From Thermoplasmatota archaeon (lineage in GTDB: Archaea > Thermoplasmatota > Penumbrarchaeia > Penumbrarchaeales > Penumbrarchaeaceae), in assembly GCA_016929175.1 (NCBI GenBank), contig JAFGJI010000279.1, positions 1-12,729 of the forward strand: a DNA stretch of 12,729 nucleotides, given 5' to 3'. The translations under genes and the position numbers were made by a program. The notes beneath the pieces were generated by a model, which did no database searches, had not been told where the DNA came from, and saw nothing but the letters and a program-made list of their open reading frames with translations. Shown piece by piece: positions 1 through 6,133 of this stretch; position 1 is the first letter of the stretch, and each line of letters starts with the position of its first letter.

Positions 1-555
1 CTCTTTCTGGTCGACGGGATCATCGGAATGGATGGAAAGGGACCGGCTCAAGGAGATCCCAGAAAGGTCGGTGCGATGATCTCCGGGACCGACCCACTAG
101 CCATCGATCTGCACGTGTCAAGAATGGTCGGACTCAGATCGGATAACATCCCCATACTCCGGGCGGCTTTCGGGCAGGAAAGGATCTCGGAAGATGAGAG
201 GATCGATGTTTCGGGGAGCGGGAAGGGGATATACCTGAAGGACAAGTTCAAGCCATCCTCCGGCGGGATCACATCCGTTCTCACGCCCAGACCTGTAAGA
301 AGGGCAGTGATCGGTCTCACAACGAGGAAGCCAAAGATCTCACACAAGAGATGTGTCGGCTGCGGGGTATGCAAGGCCAACTGCGCCGGGGATGCCATCA
401 CCATTAAGAACGGAAAAGCAAGGATAGATAACTCGAAGTGCATCAGGTGCTACTGCTGCCACGAACTTTGTCCCCATGACGCGGTATATCTTTCGGCCAG
501 GGAGACAGGCTTTCTGGATAGGGTTATAGATATCTTTTACCATATTACCACCTGA
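1..555 (+). CDS. DUF362 protein with C-terminal 2x[4Fe-4S] ferredoxin domain (5' end off window)
   Basis: The reading frame is open from the first base, so the true start lies upstream; 184 residues are visible. The first part (VDGIIGMDGKGPAQG, then a TDPLAIDLH stretch) is typical of the C-terminal half of DUF362 proteins. It is followed by a bacterial-type ferredoxin domain with two cysteine quartets, CX2CX2CX3C, at visible residues 118/121/124/128 and 147/150/153/157. The first quartet is followed by Ala instead of the usual Pro (NCAGDAI); the second has the normal CPHDAV. The cysteines predict two [4Fe-4S] clusters and a cytoplasmic electron-transfer role, but the partner and the function of the DUF362 part are not known from sequence. 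No membrane segment is visible. The next gene starts 92 bp downstream on the same strand, so cotranscription is possible but not certain. Confidence 0.9.
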   Translation, partial: LFLVDGIIGMDGKGPAQGDPRKVGAMISGTDPLAIDLHVSRMVGLRSDNIPILRAAFGQERISEDERIDVSGSGKGIYLKDKFKPSSGGITSVLTPRPVRRAVIGLTTRKPKISHKRCVGCGVCKANCAGDAITIKNGKARIDNSKCIRCYCCHELCPHDAVYLSARETGFLDRVIDIFYHITT

Positions 556-632
556 GGCATCGTGGAGATATTGATCTCTGTGGATCACCGGAACAATATT
601 TCCATCCGCTCGTCATCATTGCCCTGGCACAG

Positions 633-645
633 CAGGAGGCTCCTG
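633..645 (+). promoter_or_regulatory. Ribosome site inside a small inverted repeat
   Basis: GGAGG at 635-639 lies 8 nt before the ATG at 648 and sets that start. It sits within CAGGAGGCTCCTG (633-645), which could pair as a 5-bp stem with a GGC loop and so hide part of the ribosome site. The stem is short, so a regulatory role is only a suggestion. Confidence 0.4.
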
Positions 646-647
646 GA

Positions 648-1709
648 ATGAACAGATGTCCCGAGAAATGGATACCCACACTCAAGGATGTCCAGGAAGC
701 AGCCTGCAGGATAGAGAAGCATGTACACAGGACGCCGGTGCTGACCTCGAGGTCCATCGACAATATGCTCGGAGCGGAGCTGTTCTTCAAGTGCGAGAAC
801 CTTCAGAAGGTAGGGGCTTTCAAATTTCGGGGGGCGACAAATGCCGTGATGTCCCTATCCGAAGAGGAGGCCATGAACGGTGTTGCTACGCATTCATCAG
901 GAAACCACGCACAAGCCCTCGCCCTGGCCGCCCGGGGCCGGGGAATAACCGCTTACATCGTCATGCCGATGAACTCACCGAAGGTAAAGGTGGATGCGGT
1001 CAAGGGGTACGGAGCAAGGGTGACCTTCTGCCAGCCGACACTCAGATCAAGAGAGTCCACTCTGGAAGAGGTGGTTTCCGAGACCGGAGCGTATTTCATT
1101 CACCCCTATGACGACCCGAGGATAATTGCAGGTCAGGGTACGGCCGCCCTCGAGCTTCTGGAGGATGCCAAAGACCTGGACCTGATCATGGCCCCTGTCG
1201 GTGGCGGCGGACTCATTAGCGGCACTGCGATAGCCAGCAAAGGTGTATCGCCGGGGACCACGGTCATTGCAGCCGAACCGGAACGGGCCGACGATGCCTA
1301 TCGATCCTTCAAGACCGGGACCCTGATGGGACCTACGGGGTTTGACACCATCGCCGACGGCCTCAGGACCTCGCTCAGCCAGCTGACATTCTCCATCATC
1401 CGCGAGAAGGTGGATGATATCGTAACGGTCCCTGAAGAGGGTATCGTCAGGGCGATGAGGATGATAATGGAGAGGATGAAGATGATAGTGGAGCCCTCTG
1501 CCGCAGTTCCTCTTGGGGCCCTGCTCGAGAAAAGGCTGGAAGTATCGGGAAAAAGGATAGGGATCATCCTTTCCGGAGGCAACGTGGACCTTGATAATCT
1601 TCCCTGGAGCAAAAGCGGCGGCCGGAAACGGACGAAAAAAGCCCCGCATAATGAGTTCAGTACTGCTCGTAACAGATCGGGACCTTCAGCCGGGAGATCA
1701 TCCTCATGA
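648..1709 (+). CDS. Serine racemase / threonine ammonia-lyase family PLP enzyme
   Basis: This is a fold-type II PLP enzyme that deaminates threonine or serine to 2-oxobutyrate or pyruvate, or racemises serine. KVGAFKFRGA carries the PLP lysine (Lys59). HSSGNHAQA has the serine (Ser84) that is the second catalytic base in serine racemase. The phosphate loop is GGGG at 185-188 and the cofactor-ring motif is SGGNVD at 309-314. Residues corresponding to the racemase divalent-metal site (Glu210, Ala214, Asp216) are kept. There is no C-terminal ACT domain, so it is unlike the isoleucine-feedback-regulated IlvA. Family homology ends near residue 320 (NVDLDNLPW). The last ~33 residues are basic, low in complexity and antisense to a convergent small gene, so they may result from a frameshift at the A6 run 1635-1640. 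The start is set by GGAGG 8 nt upstream. Which activity dominates cannot be told from sequence. Confidence 0.9.
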   Translation: MNRCPEKWIPTLKDVQEAACRIEKHVHRTPVLTSRSIDNMLGAELFFKCENLQKVGAFKFRGATNAVMSLSEEEAMNGVATHSSGNHAQALALAARGRGITAYIVMPMNSPKVKVDAVKGYGARVTFCQPTLRSRESTLEEVVSETGAYFIHPYDDPRIIAGQGTAALELLEDAKDLDLIMAPVGGGGLISGTAIASKGVSPGTTVIAAEPERADDAYRSFKTGTLMGPTGFDTIADGLRTSLSQLTFSIIREKVDDIVTVPEEGIVRAMRMIMERMKMIVEPSAAVPLGALLEKRLEVSGKRIGIILSGGNVDLDNLPWSKSGGRKRTKKAPHNEFSTARNRSGPSAGRSSS

Positions 1710-1794
1710 GCTCGTTCATCTTCTTTGGATCGACGTCACCGGGGTAGATTATCAGTTTCTCGTAGCTTGTGTCGGATACGTAGTTGCCGGTCAT
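1657..1794 (-). CDS. Small 45-residue protein of unknown function
   Basis: This short reading frame runs from ATG (complement of 1792-1794) to TGA (complement of 1657-1659). A canonical GGAGG ribosome site lies exactly 7 nt before the start (complement of 1802-1806). Codon use matches the neighbours (AGG, CTG, ATA, AAG, GAG). The protein has no membrane segment and is roughly neutral in charge; it includes KLIIYPGDVDPKKM followed by a likely helix (NELMRMISRLK) and ends in PICYEQY with one cysteine. I do not recognise a family. It converges on, and overlaps by 53 bp, the 3' end of the PLP-enzyme frame. A palindrome containing a TATA-like core lies about 50 bp upstream. The strong ribosome site and sensible composition argue for a real gene; the small size keeps this provisional. 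Confidence 0.6.
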   Translation of the reverse strand: MTGNYVSDTSYEKLIIYPGDVDPKKMNELMRMISRLKVPICYEQY

Positions 1795-1840
1795 TGACCT
1801 GCCTCCGAACAGATAATAAGTTCGACACAGATAGAACCTT

Positions 1841-1858
1841 GTTCCATATACATGGAAC
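1841..1858 (-). promoter_or_regulatory. Palindrome overlapping a possible TATA box of the small minus-strand gene
   Basis: GTTCCAT-ATAC-ATGGAAC is a perfect 7-bp inverted repeat with a 4-bp spacer. Read on the minus strand its centre is GTATAT, a possible TATA element. A transcript starting about 25 nt further on would have a ~28-nt leader containing the GGAGG site of the 45-residue gene. A repressor dimer bound here would block TBP. This is inferred from position and symmetry only. Confidence 0.4.
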
Positions 1859-1882
1859 GCAGGGCATCCTCAAGGGCGATCG

Positions 1883-1976
1883 AACGCCATTCTGTCGCAT
1901 TTTCTCCCATTCTGTTGTGACAAACACATTTAACGCCATTATTGTGGCATTATTACGCATTTTACATTTTGTTACA
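1883..1976. repeat. Imperfect ~49-bp tandem repeat with CATT elements spaced about 10 bp
   Basis: AACGCCATT occurs at 1883 and again at 1932, and the following ~40 bases can be aligned with small gaps (both contain TGT, a GCATT, a second CATT, then GTTRYRACA-like ends). Within the pair, CATT starts at 1888, 1898, 1908, 1927, 1937, 1948 and 1958, close to one DNA turn apart. The array lies between the divergent small gene and the CoA-transferase operon. The 1795-2119 gap is otherwise AT-rich and non-coding, with further ATTATTGTG-type repeats at 1938, 1980 and (ATCATTGTG) 2038. Confidence 0.55.
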
Positions 1977-2048
1977 GATATTATTGTGTACTTCCAGGAC
2001 CGTCCCACTCTTATCGGGAAATACGCATCAAACTAATATCATTGTGGA

Positions 2049-2061
2049 AAAATTAATATAA
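2049..2061 (+). promoter_or_regulatory. Archaeal TATA box of the CoA-transferase operon
   Basis: The sequence AAAATTAATATAA has a good TATA core (TTAATATAA, 2053-2061) with a purine-rich BRE-like stretch (GGAAAA) just upstream. A start site about 25 nt downstream (around 2083) would leave a leader of ~35 nt containing the weak GAAGGT ribosome site at 2108-2113. Confidence 0.6.
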
Positions 2062-2119
2062 CCCCGTAATTTACTCGGCGTCGAAATCATGATATGGCCC
2101 GTTCAACGAAGGTATGATG

Positions 2120-3994
2120 ATGTCGGACTGGAAGGAGAAGTTCAGGAACCTCTATCCGGAGAAGTTCGTTTCCGAAGACAAGGTGTTCTGCAACATTCAC
2201 CGGGGGGACCGGATCTTCATAAGTACTGCCTGTTCGGAGCCACAGTATCTGGTTAATGCACTGGTAAGTTACGTGAGCAAACACCCTAAAGCGTTCTTCG
2301 ATGCAGAGGTGTTCCATATATGGACCCTCGGGGTGGCCCCTTATACCGACGAAAAGTTCCAGACCAATTTCAGGGTCAATTCGTTCTTCGTAGGGAACAA
2401 TACAAGGGAAGCCGTCAACACGGGTCTCGCGGATTACACTCCGATATTCCTGTCGAACGTTCCCAGGATAATCAGGAAGGGTCTGGTCAAGGTTGATGTT
2501 GCGCTCATCCAGGTCTCACCTCCCGACGACCACGGGAACATGAGCCTGGGCATATCGGTGGACATAATCAAGGCTGCCGTGGAGGAAGCACGTCTGGTCA
2601 TAGCCCAGGTTAACGAATACATGCCAAGGGTACACGGTGATACCTTCCTCCAGGTGAAGGATGTGGACTACATCATCCACCACGACGAGCCCCTCCTCGA
2701 GTTCCAACCTGCCGTCGATGACAATATCGCCATGAAGATAGGCAAACACGTGGCGAAGATCGTTCAGGACGGGGATACGATCCAGGTAGGCTACGGAAGC
2801 ATTCCAAACGCTGTCCTCAAGAACCTGATGGACAAGAAGCACCTCGGGGTGCACACCGAGCTTCTGGGGGACGGTATAGTCGAACTGATAAAGGCCGGGG
2901 TGATCGACAACTCCATGAAGCCGATCAACAAGGGCAAGTCCGTTGCCACCTTCTGCATGGGAAAGCGAGAGACCTACGAATTCATCGATGACAATCCCCA
3001 GATCGAGTTCAGACCGATCGATTACACCAACAATCCCATGACGATCTCCCAGATCAGCAACATCACGGCGATAAACAGCGCCCTTCAGATAGATCTCACA
3101 GGTCAGGCAAGTGCTGAATCCATTGGCAGCACCTTCTTCAGCGGGATCGGGGGGCAGGCGGACTTCATGAGGGGAGCCATCCAGGCAGAGAAGGGTAAAA
3201 CGATCCTTATCCTCAGAGCCACGGCAAGGGACGACACCATCTCCCGGATAGTACCCTTCCTTGATTCGGGAGCAGGGGTCACCTTGAACAGGGGCGACAT
3301 CCATTACGTTGTGACGGAGTACGGGATCGCCTATATCCAGGGAAAGAACATTAGGGAGAGGGCAATGGACCTGATAGCCATAGCTCACCCGAAGTTCAGA
3401 CCCTGGCTGATCAAAGAGGCCAAGGCCAAGGGGCTCATCTACAAGGACCAGGCTTTCATCCCGGGAAAGAAGGGAGAATATCCCGAGGAGCTCGAGGCGT
3501 TCAGGACCACTGAAAAGGGCCTTCCATTAGTTCTGAGGTCAGTCAGGATCAGCGACGAGCCGCTGCTCAAGGACTTCTTCTATTCCCTGTCGGATGCAAG
3601 CATCTACCGCAGGTTCATTTCCGTTCGAAAGGACATACCGCACGAGAGGCTTCAGGAGTTCGTGATAATAGACCATTCCCGGGAGCGCGTAATTCTAGCA
3701 ACGAACGGCAGCAGCGAGAAGGAGGTCGTTTACGGCGTAGGCCAGTACGGGATCGATGAAAGGTCGCACTCGGCCGAGGTTGCGGTCGTGGTCCTCGACG
3801 AGTTCCAGGGACAGGGGATAGGAACGGAGATACTGGAATACCTGACGATACTGGCAAAGAGGCAGGGGCTTCTGGGTTTCACGGCCGAGGTCCTTATGGA
3901 GAACAAACCCATGCTCCGCCTGTTCGAGAAGATGGGTTTCCACATGCAGAAGCGTACATCCGAAGGGGTATACGAGCTCAATCTGGCATTCTAG
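2120..3994 (+). CDS. Bifunctional CoA-transferase (acetyl-CoA hydrolase family) / GNAT acetyltransferase fusion
   Basis: About residues 1-455 form an acetyl-CoA hydrolase/transferase family CoA-transferase, which moves CoA between acyl groups through an enzyme-glutamyl-CoA thioester. The family glutamate is in HTELLGDG (Glu247); the CoA-binding GIGGQADF motif is near 342-349, and a conserved VTEYGIA follows at ~398-404. Residues ~470-624 form a GNAT N-acetyltransferase domain with the acetyl-CoA pyrophosphate loop QGQGIG at 563-568 and a typical ending (NKPMLRLFEKMGF). This two-domain fusion is a known architecture, so it is not a sequencing join. Three ATGs lie in a row (2114, 2117, 2120); 2120 is chosen because it is 6 nt after GAAGGT, and an MSDWKEK start suits the family. 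It is the first gene of an operon with an ADP-forming acyl-CoA synthetase 10 bp downstream. The preferred acid and the GNAT target are unknown. The protein is cytoplasmic. Confidence 0.93.
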   Translation: MSDWKEKFRNLYPEKFVSEDKVFCNIHRGDRIFISTACSEPQYLVNALVSYVSKHPKAFFDAEVFHIWTLGVAPYTDEKFQTNFRVNSFFVGNNTREAVNTGLADYTPIFLSNVPRIIRKGLVKVDVALIQVSPPDDHGNMSLGISVDIIKAAVEEARLVIAQVNEYMPRVHGDTFLQVKDVDYIIHHDEPLLEFQPAVDDNIAMKIGKHVAKIVQDGDTIQVGYGSIPNAVLKNLMDKKHLGVHTELLGDGIVELIKAGVIDNSMKPINKGKSVATFCMGKRETYEFIDDNPQIEFRPIDYTNNPMTISQISNITAINSALQIDLTGQASAESIGSTFFSGIGGQADFMRGAIQAEKGKTILILRATARDDTISRIVPFLDSGAGVTLNRGDIHYVVTEYGIAYIQGKNIRERAMDLIAIAHPKFRPWLIKEAKAKGLIYKDQAFIPGKKGEYPEELEAFRTTEKGLPLVLRSVRISDEPLLKDFFYSLSDASIYRRFISVRKDIPHERLQEFVIIDHSRERVILATNGSSEKEVVYGVGQYGIDERSHSAEVAVVVLDEFQGQGIGTEILEYLTILAKRQGLLGFTAEVLMENKPMLRLFEKMGFHMQKRTSEGVYELNLAF

Positions 3995-3998
3995 GAGG
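3994..3998 (+). promoter_or_regulatory. GGAGG ribosome site overlapping the upstream stop codon
   Basis: GGAGG begins on the last base of the CoA-transferase TAG stop and ends 6 nt before the ATG at 4005. Translation of the two genes is therefore probably coupled. Confidence 0.7.
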
Positions 3999-4004
3999 AA
4001 GTCG

Positions 4005-6131
4005 ATGAACCAAAGCGATACTGGGATGGACCTTTTCTTCGAGCCGAGGTCGGTGGCGGTCATCGGGGCCAGCAATACCGTTGGCAAGATCGGATACAAA
4101 CTGATGGACAACATAGTTACGGGGGAATACAGAGGAAAGCTCTATCCGATAAACCCCAGGGACGCGGAGGTCTTCGGATTGAAGGCCTACACCAGCATCA
4201 CCGAGATCGAAGGTCCGGTTGACATGGTGGTAATAGCCATCCCCGCATCCTTCGTGCTCGACGAGGTGGATAAATGCGCGAAGAAAGGGGTCAAGTTCCT
4301 GGTGATCATTACCTCGGGGTTCTCCGAGGCTGGCAATATCGAGATGGAAAAGAAGGTAGTAAAGGCAGCCAGGGACGGCGGCATGCGGGTGCTGGGGCCC
4401 AATATCTTCGGCCTCTATTCCTCAAGGGTATCCTTGAATGCAACGTTCGGCCCAAAAGGTGTGAAGAAGGGGAGCGTTTCCATAATAACGCAGAGCGGAG
4501 CCCTGGGCATCGCCATGATAGGGATGACCGCAAGCGAGGGTATCGGGCTTTCCTCGATCATTTCCGTGGGTAACAAGGCGGACCTCGACGAGGCCGATCT
4601 TCTCGACTATCTTGCCAGTGACGAGAATACCAGGGCGATCATGCTCTATATCGAAGGGATCACCCGTGGGGAAAGGATGCTCGGATCCCTGCGGAGGGTG
4701 ACCAGGAAAAAGCCGGTCATCGTGATCAAATCCGGCAGGTCGAAAAGGGGAGCAATGGCAGCAGCATCCCATACTGGCTCCCTTGCAGGTTCGGACGAGG
4801 TGTTCGACGCTGTTATGAGGCAGTGCGGTGTGCTTCGTGCCGAGAACCTCGAAGAGGGGTTCAACTGGCTGAAGTTCATTGCAGAGGCCCCGCTTCCCTC
4901 GGGCAAGGATACGGTAATAGTCACCAACGGAGGCGGCATCGGTGTTATGGCGACGGATGCCTGCGAGAAGTACGGCATCGAGCTTCTCGATGAGCCAGAG
5001 CTGTTGAGGAAGATATTCTCATCTTCGATGCCGAGTTTCGGGTCCTGCAAGAACCCCATAGATATTACGGGCCAGGCATCGGAAGTGAACTACAGAGAAG
5101 CCCTGCTTGCAGCACTTGAGAGCGACAGGGTGCATTCCGTCATGGCACTCTACTGCCAGACAGCGGATTTCGAGAAGGTGGCATATTCAGAGATGATAAC
5201 CCTCATCCACAACGAGTACATGAGGAAGCACAAGCCGATAGCCTACTCCCTTGTCGGAGGTGAGGAGGTGACGGAATGCGTCAAATACCTGAGAGGCCGG
5301 GGTATCCCCGCATATCAGGGGGTTTACGAGATGGTCTCGTGCTTTGGAGCCCTCTACCGGTTCCGGGAGAACCGGTTGAAAGAGGTCCAGGAGGAGGTCC
5401 GGATCGACATCGGCACTGAGGCGATCTGCAGTATGGTGGATGGCGCTCTAAAGGATGGAAGGGATTTTCTCCTCGCGCACGAAGCGAGAGCCGTCCTTGA
5501 AGCAGCAGGCATTTCGACACCGAAAAGCGTCATCGTCCGTAACATAGAAGAAGCCGTAGGTGCGGCTGAAAGGATCGGGTACCCGGTGGTCATGAAGATA
5601 GTCTCGAGGGACATCCTCCACAAGAGCGATGCGGGCGGGGTCGCCCTCGACCTTGATGATAGAGAAGAGGTGATGGACGCTTACCAGCTGATTATCCGCA
5701 ACGCGAGGAAGTACGATCCCCATGCAAGGATCGACGGGATCGAGGTCTCCGAGATGGTCCACAAGGGTCTGGAGACCATAATAGGTGCTAGGAGGGACCG
5801 GTCCTTCGGCCCCATCATCATGTTCGGACTTGGCGGCATATACGTGGAGATCATGAAGGATGTCTCGTTCAGGGCACTTCCGTTGAGCAGGTCAGAGGCG
5901 ATCTCGCTTCTGAAGGAAGTCAGGTCCTACCCCCTGCTGCTGGGTGTCCGCGGTGAGGAGAGCAAGGACATCGAGGGCATCATTGATGTGATGATCAGGG
6001 TTGGTTCGATCCTGAGATCGGTTAAAAGGATAACGGATATGGAGATCAATCCGCTTTTCGTTTACGAAAGGGGAAAAGGTGTGAAGGTGGTTGACGTAAG
6101 GATCATGATCGCAAAAGATAGGGAGGAATGA
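4005..6131 (+). CDS. acdA: ADP-forming acetate--CoA ligase (acyl-CoA synthetase, fused alpha-beta)
   Basis: This enzyme converts acetyl-CoA (or another acyl-CoA) + ADP + Pi to the acid + ATP + CoA, the main substrate-level ATP step of acid-producing archaea. The 708 residues hold the complete fused form. A CoA-binding Rossmann domain is at ~8-135 (SVAVIGASN), succinyl-CoA-ligase-like domains at ~155-460, and an ATP-grasp domain at ~485-705. The phosphohistidine is in ASHTGSL (His256), with the partner glutamate in YIEG (Glu217). The second histidine expected on the ATP-grasp part is in LHKSDAGG (His539). Because these residues are present it should be catalytically active, unlike the Pat/YfiQ acetyltransferases, where the synthetase part has lost its histidine. 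There is no GNAT domain on this protein; the one in the operon is on the upstream gene. The stop codon overlaps the first possible ATG of the next gene. Substrate range cannot be read from sequence. Confidence 0.93.
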   Translation: MNQSDTGMDLFFEPRSVAVIGASNTVGKIGYKLMDNIVTGEYRGKLYPINPRDAEVFGLKAYTSITEIEGPVDMVVIAIPASFVLDEVDKCAKKGVKFLVIITSGFSEAGNIEMEKKVVKAARDGGMRVLGPNIFGLYSSRVSLNATFGPKGVKKGSVSIITQSGALGIAMIGMTASEGIGLSSIISVGNKADLDEADLLDYLASDENTRAIMLYIEGITRGERMLGSLRRVTRKKPVIVIKSGRSKRGAMAAASHTGSLAGSDEVFDAVMRQCGVLRAENLEEGFNWLKFIAEAPLPSGKDTVIVTNGGGIGVMATDACEKYGIELLDEPELLRKIFSSSMPSFGSCKNPIDITGQASEVNYREALLAALESDRVHSVMALYCQTADFEKVAYSEMITLIHNEYMRKHKPIAYSLVGGEEVTECVKYLRGRGIPAYQGVYEMVSCFGALYRFRENRLKEVQEEVRIDIGTEAICSMVDGALKDGRDFLLAHEARAVLEAAGISTPKSVIVRNIEEAVGAAERIGYPVVMKIVSRDILHKSDAGGVALDLDDREEVMDAYQLIIRNARKYDPHARIDGIEVSEMVHKGLETIIGARRDRSFGPIIMFGLGGIYVEIMKDVSFRALPLSRSEAISLLKEVRSYPLLLGVRGEESKDIEGIIDVMIRVGSILRSVKRITDMEINPLFVYERGKGVKVVDVRIMIAKDREE

Positions 6132-6133
6132 AG

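Noticed and set aside
1888..1968. The CATT repeats as a CRISPR-like array
   Set aside because: Units are too short and too close for repeats and spacers, and no cas genes are present.
1725..2036. A 103-codon plus-strand frame through the divergent control region
   Set aside because: It starts antisense to the small gene, crosses the repeat array, and has no ribosome site or coherent protein features.
2516..3388. A 290-codon minus-strand frame inside the CoA-transferase gene
   Set aside because: The plus strand carries a clear full-length CoA-transferase; the antisense translation has no family features.
3540..3560. The CoA-transferase/GNAT junction as a sequencing or assembly fusion
   Set aside because: The frame is continuous with consistent codon use, and this two-domain architecture is known in other prokaryotes.
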